Positions 1-11,600 of a DNA stretch of 64,000 bases are shown here, piece after piece. The position numbers and the translations under genes are program-made. The stretch spans positions 8,434,157-8,498,156 of the forward strand of contig NC_029529.1 in the NCBI RefSeq assembly GCF_001577835.2, given 5' to 3'. The stretch is from Coturnix japonica. Lineage: Eukaryota > Chordata > Aves > Galliformes > Phasianidae. The notes under the pieces were generated by a model, which was not told where the DNA came from, searched no databases, and worked only from the letters and a program-made list of their open reading frames with translations. How positions within the stretch are numbered: position 1 is the stretch's first letter; each line of letters starts with the position of its first letter.

Positions 1-2573
1 AGGAGCTTAGAAAATAAATGGAGGTTTCTAAGTGATCGCCAAACCGGAGGCTGTGATCCATGAAGAGCTTCGAGCCGCATGGTGCCGGCTCCGCATCTCA
101 CTGCATCTGTGTGAGCCCGCAGCCTTTGTTAGGCAGAGCTGGAGGCCTGTGGGAGCAGCTGGAGCCAGGCGGCCCTCACAGCACTCTGCTTCCTGGGGAG
201 ACACTGCCCTGCTTCTTGGAGCAAGGCTGGGCCAAGGAGCTCCTGCATCGACTGTGTTAGTCAAAATTCATCTCTTTATTTTTCCTAATTCGGTCAATAT
301 GCTAAACAGATAACGAGACAAAAGCAAATCAAGTTGTGATTTCACAGTTGGCAGGGCGACAGATTTTTTTTTGCATGACTGCTTGTTTGAGCTTTTGCAT
401 TGAGGAGTGTGGAAAACGCTCATCGCTCCGAACAGCAGCTCGGAGATAATGACTGGGAGCAGTGCAGAACGCTGCAGCCAACGTGGAAGTGACTCTGGTG
501 TCATAATTAGGAAATCCGTGAGACTTGAAGAACACTCTGCTTTCACACGTTGTCATGGTCAGACTGTATTTTCTGATCCGTTCCCAAGTCAAATGAGATT
601 GTTTGTGCTGTGAATTACTGCCTGGGAATTGATTTGCTTCTCTCAGTGTTATTTGTCAAGTGTTAAAGGTGACCTGCAGCAAATTATATGCTGAATCGTC
701 TGGAAAAAAAAGTAGTGTGGGTAATGAATGTGTAATGCTTTCATTGGGCGATGGAGCTGTCTCATAATTTCAGGTATCTGCTGTGGACAGCACCGTACAT
801 TAAGCTGAAGGTTTTATGCAGTGCTTTGCCACAGGCTGTTGCCAGTTTGTCTGTTTTCTCAGAACATACTGCTTTAGGTAGGAAAGTTTTGCCTTTTGGT
901 CAATGAAATTTGAGTTTAGAGTTAGGTTGGTTAGTATTTCTTGAGCAGACCCAGAGGAGTTGTGGTTCTGTGGCTGATGCAGACTTTGTGCTAAACTACC
1001 TGGATTTTGTTCTTTAAAAAGGCTGGGAGGGCTCTGCAGCTAAAAGCTGGCCTTCCTTAGAAAAGCTTCAGGCTGGAGCTTTCATGGCCATGATGTGCAG
1101 TAGCCGAGTGCCCCGCAGTGCCTCCATTGCTGCCAGCCCCACAAGAGCAAGCTGCAGTGGATGCTGCTGTGCTTTGGAATGGCAGCAGGGCCAAAGGGGA
1201 GCCTCCAGCTGTTGCTTTTAGCCGAGCTTGGAAGCAGGAGTCAAAGTTTTTCAGTGTATGAAGATAAAACAATAAGGAAAGGTGGAAATTTGGGAAAAGA
1301 GGGCATGGTAATGCATGTGGTTATCTCCAGAGCGACGTAATGTTTATGGGAATGAAAAGAGGAGAATGACCGTGTGGTCTGTGTGCGACAGCTGTGAGCC
1401 ATGGGCCCAGCCAGCACTGTGCTGTTGTAGTGATACAGCCCCGTCATCAAACCCATCAATGCCATGTTCACCATGTCCCTCCTGCAGCTCTGCTCGTGGT
1501 GTGGGTCTCAGCTCTGCTCATGGCACAGAGCTCAGCTCCCATCCAGCCCTCCTGCACCCCATGAGCCTTTGGTCTGAACTCTGGACCTTGCCTGCTCTGC
1601 CCTACTTACCTTGGAAATCCATTCAGCCTTGGTTTTGTGGTGTGTTTCCGGAACTCCAGGCTGTCCTCAAGATTCAGAAGTCAGTAACACTGAAAGCATT
1701 AATAAAAACAGCAGCTTCTTGATTTTAGGGGCAGGTGAGGCTGCCCCTCATGGGAGGAATTTGTTGAATACATTTTGTTATTACATTTGTATTTAGATGA
1801 CAATACACCTTGATCCAAACATAAAGCAGTGGCCAATAATAAATGTATTTGATACTCTCTGCTTTGTTGTGTGTGGTTAGTAACTAAAAGAAAACACTAC
1901 ACAAAATACCCTAATGTTGCACATGGTGATATGACACAGGCTGGAGCTGTGCACCCCAGGCCTGTCCTGTCTGGAGGGCTGCTGTGAGCACTGCTGCAAG
2001 CTGCTGTTCTGTTGGGGTTCAGAAATGTCAGGTAAACTGTTGTCTTCACTTTGGAGAAGTTTGGTGGCTGTTTTTGGCTGCTGTTCTTTTTAACCAGGGC
2101 TTTTGTGTGGTTGCTTTGCAGTCCACATAATGAGGTTTTGGGGTCTTGCTGCTTTCTGTACATTGACCTACTACAGGGATTGGGTCTGTAGTACTTACAC
2201 CAGTCCAGGTAGAGAGAATTCTTGGTAACACTGAGGTTTGAACTGTGGTGCAGCTTTGCAGTGTGGTGCCCAAGGTTAGGCAGCTCACAGGTGATGTTTC
2301 TGGAGATAATAGAAGCTATTGTAAGTGACTTCTAAGTAGGGCTAGCAACTTTTCTAGTACAGTAACATGTAGGTAAGTTACAGCTGAGCTGCTGAGGGAG
2401 GTGAATGTACGGTTCTGGTTGTACAGCTTTGCTCTGGAAACCCAGATTTGGTCTTAGTTTTGTGATAAACATGCATAGAAATAAGGGATATATCCTTCCT
2501 CAGTTTTGACTTCAGGTGTTTTAAAGAGCATTGTTGCTTTTACAATAATTAATTATTTCCTTTATTGCTTTAG
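1..2573 (+). other. KDELR2: 3' part of KDELR2 intron 1
   Basis: Non-coding by my reading: AT-rich, no CpG block, many short chance ORFs without family signatures. It ends in a polypyrimidine tract and AG at 2572-2573, directly before KDELR2 exon 2. No CR1, tRNA or tandem repeat of note was seen. Confidence 0.8.
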
Positions 2574-5500
2574 GTATTTCTGGGAAAAGCCAGCTTCTGT
2601 TTGCACTGGTCTTCACTACCCGCTATCTGGACCTCTTCACTTCATTCATTTCATTGTATAACACATCTATGAAGGTAGAGTATACCGGACATCAGCAAAG
2701 CTGGTATTGCTGCATGCAGAGTGCTTAACTTTGTGAACTGAGGCATCTTTAAGTGCCCACTGTGTAGTTGGGTAGAGAGTGTGGAAAATGGACTCAAAAC
2801 TCTTTTCTACGCTCTACATGCAGTTATTTTAAAACTGCTTGTGTGGGGACTGTGACATTTACAACAAATGCCTCTTTGGTTATTGAAAATAAAAGCCCTT
2901 GGCAAAAGTAGTTTAAATTGTATTTCTCATTTGAGGTATTAGAAACGACTGAAGAAAAATCTCTTTTTCTACAAGGGAAACTTGTATTCAGAATGCACAG
3001 TCAGAATTGTCGCTAACATTTTGTCAGAGGCTGATCAGAAGTTTTTAGGAGTATGCTTCAAGAATGTGGCTTCCATCTGATTTATACCCCTGTGCTTGTC
3101 AGCTGGATGCAAGTCAGCTCAGATTTGGTTCTGTTGGCTCCATTTGTGCAAATACTGATGCCCAGTACAAGAAAATAAAGCAACAGACTGGAAGAGTACA
3201 GCCTGTTTGGCACTGGTGGCACCAGAGCAGACGCCCTAATCCAGTCCCTTTATTCTAGGGGTTTTGTGATGCTTTTCAGTTTTAGATCAGAGGATAATGT
3301 AACTTTGCCAGGAGGAAAGACTGGATAGTTAATAATGTGGATAATACTGAAGAATTCAGTATTTCCTTCAGGTTTGATTTTGTGTTTCTGTTTCCTTGCT
3401 GCTTCCTTTTTTTTTTTTTTTTTTTAAAGCAATATTAATTGAACTATAGGTGCCAACTTGAAATGTATTTATCTGGAAATGGTCATCACATATATAAAAT
3501 AATAGGAGTTTCTTCTGTGCTCTGGGGATATAAGCAAATTGGTGCCAACTGCCTGTCTTACAGATTTGGAGGCTTTAGTTCCTGTGGTTTGTAGCTTTCT
3601 GTATCACACAGTTGTTTTCTCATAGTACCTCTGAGTATAGGTTGTATTTATTTTCATGTCTCTGGAAACCTTTTGAGCACCCCAGAACATACTTTTCTCA
3701 CTGAGTAACTTTCAGGGAGGAGCTGGGGTTCACTGAAACTTTTTAGCACTTTCTCTGACCACACTTTATTACCTTTAGCCTTCAGTTGTGGTTGGGATTT
3801 CCTAAACGTGATACCTTGCCATAGAATTACAGAGCATCCTAAGTTGGATGGGACCCACAAGAATTATCGCATCCAGGTCCTCACTCAGGACCACCTAAAA
3901 CCAAACCCTATGTCTGAAGTGTTGTCCAAGCACTCTTTGAACTCCAGCATCGTGAGGCTGTGATTGCTGCCCTGGGGAGGCTGTGACATGTGCAAACAGT
4001 GGTTTTACTGTTATTTTCTGTTTGCTTGTTTAAATCTGTTTCTTTTCCATTGTGAAGAACCTATACCAAATATAATTAGTTGTTTGGAACATTTTTCTTT
4101 ATGGTGAAACTGAGGCAGATGTTAAACTGCCTAATGTACTGTGTTAGTGTCTTCAGGACAGTCGAGCTCTGTCCTGGTGATGGCAGAGTGCCCTTCAGGA
4201 AGTGAGGTATTCTCTGTGATTTTGGTTAATAACTGTAAAATAAGGCTACTTACCTGTCCCATGGGGAATAAGTATAAAGTCTACTGTGCTATAACAATTC
4301 AAAATGGTAAGGCTCAACATCAACTGAAATTGAAACTGAGTTCCTCTCCAGTGCTTCTGGCAGTCTTTTAGCTCTTTGTTTCATGGCCTGTTGGTTTCAG
4401 AGAACACCGGCTCTGCAGATGTAGGAGATGTTTAAAGCTGTAAGTCAAACAAGCTGGTTTGTTATATGTTAAATATCTGGGTCTAGGTGGGGCTTGATTC
4501 AGTACCTTTTTAATTGCCACATGAGCCACCACACCCCTGAGCTTTTTGGATGGGGAAAAAAAGACCTCTCCCTATTGTATGTATGCACACGTACATTTTT
4601 AGCTTAAGAGTTTAGCTTCACTGCTCCCCTTGCAGCAGCAGCAGCAGCAGTCTTCCAGTCAGTGCTGCAGTTGTTTCTGCTCAAGGAAGGGTCTCTGACA
4701 TGAAAGAAACTTCTGACAGTCACTTCATCCAGAGGCAAGGTGACACTTTAAAACATCACTGGCTCATTGGTTTTGAATTATTCCCTGCTGAGAAAAGCTG
4801 AATACTGCCACATAGCATGAAATTGAAATTGCAGAAGCATGTAAGCAAAAAATACAAACTGAAAAGACAGCTTATTCTTCTTAGTACCTAGGAATGGCTT
4901 TGTTCAGTGAGTTTAATGTAATCCTGTAACCTCTGTGGGTATTTCTTTTTCTTTCCTCACTCTTCAGCTTATCTACATTGCTTGCTCGTATGCCACCGTG
5001 TACCTGATCTACATGAAATTTAAGGCCACCTATGATGGAAACCATGATACGTTCAGGGTGGAGTTTCTGATAGTTCCTGTTGGTGGTCTCTCATTTCTTG
5101 TCAATCATGACTTCTCTCCTCTGGAGGTGAGTTGGTTATGGGCAGGAGCTTACAATTATTTGCTAAAACATGTAGTACATGAGGTGTATGTGTGTTAGCA
5201 GAATGGGGAGCGTTCTGAAAGCTGTCTGTGTTTAGTAGGTTCAGGTCAATTCTGTAATGAATCTTTACAGTGTAGTTGTCGCTGAGAATTTAAAGCACTG
5301 CAGGATACTGATGTTATTAATTAATGTTGAGCATTTTATTAAGCAGGAAGCTGTCTTGTCACACTAATTCAAAAGAATCCCTCCTTTTGTTATGTATGTT
5401 AACAAAATAACCCAGAATGCGAGTCGTTGGTGCCACCTGGTGAAATCAATAGAAGTTGTAATACTTGTTAAGTTCTGTAGAAACAGGAGTGGCATAGAGT

Positions 5501-7154
5501 ATTAGAAGGGACTGTTATATATTAGGGATGCGGCTGTATGTTCTGCCACAAAAAGAATATGTACTACTGAGTTCAGGTCAGTGTTTATGAAAAATAGAGG
5601 TATCTTTAGATGCTTATTTTAAGCGGACTGACCTTGTTAAGTTCATTGGAAGGTGTGGTTTAATTAGCAAAAGAATCTGAGCAACGTTTTGAGATGTTGT
5701 TTTAAATTTTGTACTGCATTAACTCATTCTTTAATGAGTTAAAAATTTGGATGAACATGGAAGGAGGACTTCATCTTGCACTCAGCTTTTCAGAGCAGCA
5801 GCGCGGTGTTTAATGGTGTTGTATATCCTGAACTGATAGATGGGTAAACTTGTATCAGCCAGCTCCCCAGATATTGGCAGCGTGGTGTCTGAAGACTTGC
5901 TACCTTGTATCATTCCAGGGATAATTATGAAGCTTTTATTTTTGTACTGTATCAAGGATAGTTTGCCAAAACACTGTGTCTGTTCCCAGTAGAGTGGTTT
6001 TCATTGATAGGGAATGAAGGGGCAGCTCAGGTACCTCCTGCGCTTCTGTTAACAATATGGCTGTTTTATAATCTGTGCTGTTTTTCTCATTCCAGATATT
6101 GTGGACTTTCTCCATCTACCTTGAATCTGTCGCCATTCTCCCCCAGCTTTTTATGATCAGCAAAACTGGGGAAGCGGAGACCATCACTACTCACTATCTT
6201 TTCTTCCTGGGTCTGTACCGTGCCTTGTACTTAGTCAACTGGATTTGGCGCTACTATTTTGAGGGATTTTTTGACCTCATAGCGGTTGTTGCTGGTGTGG
6301 TCCAGACTGTTCTTTACTGTGACTTCTTCTATTTGTATGTTACAAAAGGTGAGTAGTGTGATAACTTGCAGCTTCAGGTAGTGAAATGTAGCGCTTTGAT
6401 GCAAATCCACTTCATAAACATTTCTAAGTTGATAATTCTCTATGCAAGTTATTACTGTAATCTCCTTTTTAGATTTATCAGGGACACGTTCTGCAAGTTC
6501 AGGGTATTTCTGAAGCCTGTTTTTAATAGAGATAAATGTATCAACAGTTTGAACTTTATTGACAAATTTGAAAATAAGTCTGACTGAATACAGGTTGGAG
6601 TTTTCTCTGTCAACAAGCACAACCCTCGTGCTTCTATTGGCAAAGTACTTTTTGTGCAGGTGTTACACTTACAGACAATTTCCTCCAACACTTTAAATAC
6701 TGTTGGAGTCCAGAGGTGACTGCACATATCTGCAGATGCTAAGCATAGAAGCAGTTGTTTTGGTTGGACCTATTACCAATTATGCTGTCATTGGTATTCC
6801 AGCATCCATCATATAACCACAAAGCTACGTGAATGTGGCTGTTAGTCATTACTCTAAAAAACCACAGTCACAGGATAGCATGTCCAGTGGTGCTGGAAAG
6901 GGAATGCCAGGGTGTCATGAGAGGGCAGGGTTGGGATTCTGACTTCATTGTAGTTTTGCTGATCTATGTTGAGTAGAGAGGTAAGTTTGGCAGAACTAAG
7001 GGCAGTGTTCCTTTTCTACCCAAGTGACCAATAGGTTTTGTTCCCTTTGAAGTTGTAACAGTTGTGTCTCTTGGTCACATCTTTGTTTTGCTAACTTTTA
7101 AATTTCTTCTTTCCTACAGTACTCAAGGGAAAGAAGCTCAGTTTGCCAGCGTAA
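2574..7154 (+). CDS. KDELR2: KDEL endoplasmic reticulum protein retention receptor 2, exons 2-5 (5' partial)
   Basis: KDELR2 is the seven-helix receptor that binds KDEL-tailed ER proteins in the Golgi and returns them in COPI vesicles. Coding exons by reading frame and GT-AG sites: 2574-2674, 4968-5126, 6096-6348 and 7120-7154 (stop 7152-7154). They give residues 31-212 of the usual 212. Exon 2 starts in mid-codon after an AG and reads [20 protein letters not shown]; exon 3 carries [13 protein letters not shown]; exon 4 carries [18 protein letters not shown]; the tail ends KGKKLSLPA. The human protein, as I recall it, differs at only a few conservative positions (for example YMKF for YLKF, RYYF for RFYF). 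The tail rather than the core points to KDELR2 over KDELR1 or KDELR3. Exon 1 (residues 1-30) is not seen in the first 2.5 kb, which also lack a CpG island, so the promoter lies upstream of the window. Introns are 2293, 969 and 771 bp, all GT-AG. Confidence 0.98.
3822..3990 (-). mobile_element. CR1 LINE 3'-end fragment in KDELR2 intron 2
   Basis: Read on the plus strand, this stretch has the landmarks of a reversed CR1 tail: an 'agaattacagag' start, 'ttggatgggacccacaag', a 'gtccaagcactc' segment and 'gctgccctgggga'. The element is therefore on the minus strand. It is short, 5'-truncated and clearly diverged from the consensus I remember, so an old copy. The subfamily cannot be settled by eye and the edges are good to about 15 bp. 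Confidence 0.75.
4633..4650. repeat. (CAG)6 microsatellite
   Basis: Six uninterrupted CAG units in KDELR2 intron 2, about 320 bp before exon 3. Non-coding. Confidence 0.95.
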
Positions 7155-8335
7155 GTGCCAAAAAACATCACCAGCATCTGTCCTTTGGGATGCTTGGACA
7201 GAACAATCCTTATCACAAGCAAAGGTGAAGATGCTTGAGACAGAAAGTCAGAAACACAGCTCTTTATAGTGCAGGTAGTCATCAGCGGCTCTGTAAGAAC
7301 GGAGGAAAAACAACCAGCAGATTTCTGTTTGATGCATCTTGCCTTTATCTTTTTTATTACTATGTATAAAGATTTTTTACATAAAGAAACTTATACTGTA
7401 TTAATAAATTCAGTGTATGGTTTCAATTGGAATAATTCCAAAAGTGAGATTTTTGTGAGATTGTTTATGACCAGGAAAAAGTGCAAACTTTTTTTTTTTA
7501 ATTTTCAAGAATTTCTTTGAAATTACTGATTTTTTTTTTCTTTATTTTTTTTCCAGTGCACAAACACGTGCATCCTTGATGGATGGTACCCATCTCTTCT
7601 TTCCCTTTGATTCAATTTTCATTCCACTATATTTATTTTTTTTTTTCCAAAAGGTGAATATTTGTCAACTCGAATCTAAAACCACCAATGTTTGCTGTGA
7701 TGTGCTGGTGCCCGATCCTTGTGCCATCTGCTGACGTGGAGTTCCTTGTTTCAAACATACGTTGGTGCCGGAAGGGGAGCACTCACATTCTGTAGTTGTC
7801 CTCCTTCTAACACAGGCTGATGGCAGGAGGGCAATAAGGAAATCTTACGGCCACGAGAAATTGGCCTTTCCTGTTTTTGCCATGTTTGGGAAGGTGATCC
7901 CAGCGGTGGTAGCACCTGGCAGTGCAGGTTGTGAAGGTGAGAGTCGTGGTTATGGTGCTTAGTGGCAAATGCTTGTAACTGTTTGTTCGTTCTGAACAAG
8001 GAGGTTCAATATTTGGATGTGCAGCCCCGCGACACCACTGCAGCTGTAGGAATGGGGGACGTGTGAGTTGTTGATGGCAGTAATCTGTAGGTGATCGTTT
8101 TTAAACAATATCTCCATTTCTTTTTAACGAGTGCTGTATGAGCAACGTCCATGTTCAGCTTCAAGTGGTTTTGGTGTCACTTTTGGACAACTAATATTTT
8201 TTTAATAGACTTTTCCGAGATCAGCAGCACCAGTTTCCATTCTTTTTTTCCTTCCAGTGATTCCCTTTTTTTACTGAGCTGTTGCATGATTTATCCTGTG
8301 TTACCATCCTCAATAAACACTTTATGAAATGGTGA
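7155..8335 (+). other. KDELR2: KDELR2 3' untranslated region
   Basis: Follows the TAA at 7152-7154 and runs to the AATAAA at 8312-8317. It contains several T-rich runs (around 7490, 7530 and 7630) and an internal AATAAA at 7403-7408 that could give a short 3'UTR of about 270 nt. No ORF of note. Confidence 0.75.
8312..8317 (+). terminator. KDELR2: KDELR2 distal poly(A) signal
   Basis: Canonical AATAAA about 1160 nt after the stop codon and just upstream of the DAGLB promoter block. A weaker-placed AATAAA at 7403-7408 is the proximal alternative. Confidence 0.7.
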
Positions 8336-8411
8336 AGATGTTCTTTTTATTATTATTGGGTTCATGTTTTATGAAATGAAGATGTTATTTTTATTATTAT
8401 TGGGTTCATGT
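8321..8411. repeat. Tandem duplication, two units of 47 and 44 bp
   Basis: Copy 1 is 8321-8367 and copy 2 is 8368-8411. Both run from 'tttatgaaatg' to 'tattattattgggttcatgt' and differ by a 3-bp gap and a few substitutions. It lies directly after the KDELR2 poly(A) signal, where the cleavage site and downstream GU-rich element are expected. Confidence 0.92.
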
Positions 8412-8439
8412 TTGCAGTCAGTGTGCAGCTGCCAGTTGT

Positions 8440-8679
8440 GGTGATGAGTCGCTCCAGCCCTGCAGGCCGCGAGCCGCTGTGCGCATGCGCATGAACTCGG
8501 GCAGAGCGAGGCGGGCTCACACCGTCACGTGACCATTGCTCACGGCTATAGGACACACAGCAGGTCGGCGGGTCGCAGTGCGCATGCGCAGCTCGGCGCT
8601 GTGAGGGCGGGCGGTTCCTCAGCGCTGGGCGGGCCCGGCCGGTGCGCGGAGCCGGCGGTGGAACGTCGGTGTGTGCGGG
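8440..8679 (+). promoter_or_regulatory. DAGLB: DAGLB CpG-rich promoter and 5'UTR with NRF1 and CLEAR/E-box palindromes
   Basis: A GC- and CpG-rich block immediately before the DAGLB start codon, with no TATA box. It holds two perfect NRF1-type GCGCATGCGC palindromes at 8481-8490 and 8580-8589 (the second inside a 12-bp palindrome, 8579-8590). Between them is the 10-bp palindrome GTCACGTGAC at 8524-8533, the consensus of USF/MITF-TFEB E-boxes, also called the CLEAR element. The transcription start cannot be placed from sequence alone. Confidence 0.75.
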
Positions 8680-11600
8680 ATGCCGGGGCTCGTGGTGTTC
8701 GGGAGGCGCTGGGCCATCGGCAGCGACGACTTCGTCCTCCCGGGGACCTTCGAGCTGTTCCTCAGGTTGCTGTGGTAAGGGCCGGGACCGCGGTGCCGCG
8801 CGCTGGGCGGCTTTCCTCACAGAGCGGCGGGCAATGGCCGCGGTTTATGTAAGAGGCAGCTGAGCGCTGCGGAACGGCGGGTGCTGCTGTACTGTCACGG
8901 TTTGGATTAGTTTGAATTGCTTTGGTTTGGATTCGTTTGAATTCCTGGTTTGGATTAGTTTGGATTGGATTGCTTTGGTTTGGTTTGGATTAGTTTGTAT
9001 TAGTTTGGTTTGGTTTCTGCACGGCTCCCTCCGTGTGGCGGCTCCAGGCTCTCCCCCCTCCCCTGTCGCTCGTCCCGTTGCAGGTGGCTCGGCATCGTGG
9101 TGCTGTACGCCGTGCACAAGGGTCAGTTCAGCTGCCCGGGCGGAGCGCTCCTGCACAGTTACCTGCTGGTGCTGCTGGCGCTGCTGGCCGCGATCATCTG
9201 CACGCTGTGCGCCCTGGTGTATGTCAGCATGCAAGGTACGTGGGCGGGGGGGCTCGGTGCAGCTCGTGCAATTGGAACTGGTGCGTGTTCTGCTGTTCTG
9301 GAGTTGCCACGTGTAGAAATGCTCCGCTTTAAAAATGCCACGAAAACATTGTTCTTTTATTTTTTTTTCCCGGTGAAGCATGTCGTTATGACAGCAGTCT
9401 CAAATCTGCACGTGGTCTCTAGAATAACAGCAGACTGCAGTTTCTAGTCTGTTGGTTCTCACAACACGCTGTAATTAGAACAGTATTTAAATTATTTAGG
9501 TGGAAAGAAGCATGAAGAGAAACTGACGGGGCTGAGGTGTGAGCGATAGTGCTCAACCTGATAGTGCTCAACCTGAATCTCGCTGCTGATTCTCCTGCGG
9601 TTTCCAGAGCAGTGGGTGGAAGTATTAACCACTTCATGCTGGTTTTAAGTATCAAAGTTCAGGAGGTGCAGGAGATAAGTGTCGATAGCACAGGGAAAAA
9701 AGCCTTTCTTATTCAGTGTGAAAGTGAGATTATAGCACTATTATGAAGCAGAGTAATCCTGAGGCTGAATTTCCAGTGAAGCTAATAGTGAAATGTTCTG
9801 GATTGTGGTTATAACCTGTGGGGTTTGGTAGCAGCGGGTCTTGCACCAGCAATTGGAAGGCATCATTTCCACACAACGTAGTTTTTGTCTGATTGTGCCC
9901 ATGTAAGTGACCATGTTGGTGTGGGACTGTACAAAATGGGAGTGGGAATAACCAGCTGTTGGGGCTGGGGCTCTTGTGACAGCTTTGTTACTGGAGCTGA
10001 ACTGCAGCTTCGCAGCTGGAGAATAGTTTCAGGAGTCGTTTTCATTCTGCAGTGTTTTAAACCTTTACAACGTAAACCTTTACATGTGCCTACACGTGAG
10101 TACACACACCCTACGTGCGTTATCTTGCCGTCAGCAAATTGGTTTAAGGAGCTGAGCCGGCCAAAAATTAATTATTTTTTATTGCCTAAGAGTGCTACAA
10201 GGAAAAGGTTATTATTAGCTAACAGTACTGAAAACAGTCTAAGAAATATTTGGTGTATGAGCGGTCCTGTATTTACATTCTTATTAGTGAGTGTATTTAT
10301 TTTTATGGTGGCTGAAATGAGGGAGCAGAGCCTTGTTGCATGTGGCTCACCAAAGAGTACCTCAGCCTTCAGCATTCAGCCAAATAAAAGCTATGTAGAG
10401 TCATAAAGAAGCACTGGCACTTACATGGTAATGTCTGTGAGCCAGCACTCTGGACTGCATCCTTGGCTCATGTTCACTGCAGAACTGTCACTGACCAGAG
10501 GGTGATTTTTCATATTAGTGGAGTAGATGGTAAGAATCCTTGAAACCAACTGTTATTTCTATTTTTTCAGCTTTGGTGATCGCTTTCCGGTACTTTGCAA
10601 TTATTTATATTTCCATTTGAGCTTCTTATTTTGTGTAGAGCTTAGAAAGTTCATATATTTGTTTGTGTGGGATTTTATGTACCTGAGATATGTCCATAAA
10701 CCATTCTTGTTTTAAATTCTCATTATTTCAGGAACAATTTCCAATCCAGGCCCAAGAAAATCACTTCCCAAGCTACTTTATACCCGCCTGCTTCTCTACC
10801 TGCCTGAATTTATCTGGGCTGTTGTAGGAGCTGTGTGGGTGTCAGACAGCAGCGTGCGCTGTGAGAGCACTGTGATAAATGTCATCCTTGGGACGGTTAT
10901 TGCAAGGTAAGGTGCCTCACCCTCTGCCATACACACGCATCTAAGCTTGATAATGCATGTGAGACAGAACGTAATGCTTACCTTTCCTCTGCATGTGTTC
11001 CAGCTTTGCTATTGCTTATAAATTATTTGGGGTTTTTTTGGAAGGGTTTATGTTGGCTTGATAACAAAATGTGCACCATTATGACTGTAACGGATGATGT
11101 TTTATGGTGTTCCATGCCTTACTTTGCTTTCTGTTTCTCAAGACCTGCAGTTGTGTTCTCTCACACATATCAGAAACACCTGTTTTCAGCCTGCTTCCTT
11201 CTGTTTTGCAGCTGGGTTATCATTGTGTTTACCATCATTGGAGTGCTCATTGTCTTTGATCCGCTCGGGGGGAAAAAGACATTTTACCTCACTGACGGTT
11301 TAGATCGGAACTTGGAAAGCAGCCAGTCAGGGCAGCTGCTGTACAACGTGAAGAACACTGCTACCAGAGTCTGGGAGAAAAGAATCAGGCTGATGTGCTG
11401 TTGTATCGTGCAGGACGATGACCATCGAGTGGCCTTTACAAGCATCGCAGAGCTTTTCCGTGCCTACTTTTCAGTAAGATGAAAAGCTTTTGTTTTGTTT
11501 TTTTTTTCCTTGCCTGACTGAGTTTCCAGATGTTACAAAATGTGTAACTGTGTTCAGCTGGAGGTCCCTGCTTGCAATCAGGTTCTGAATATGCTAACTT

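Noticed and set aside
1-2573. KDELR2 exon 1 (MNIFRLTGD-type start)
   Set aside because: Looked for in all plus-strand frames and not found; the CpG promoter is also missing, so it must lie upstream of the window.
9885-10406. A 173-codon ORF in DAGLB intron 2
   Set aside because: Lies wholly between two well-supported exons with correct phase and has no domain.
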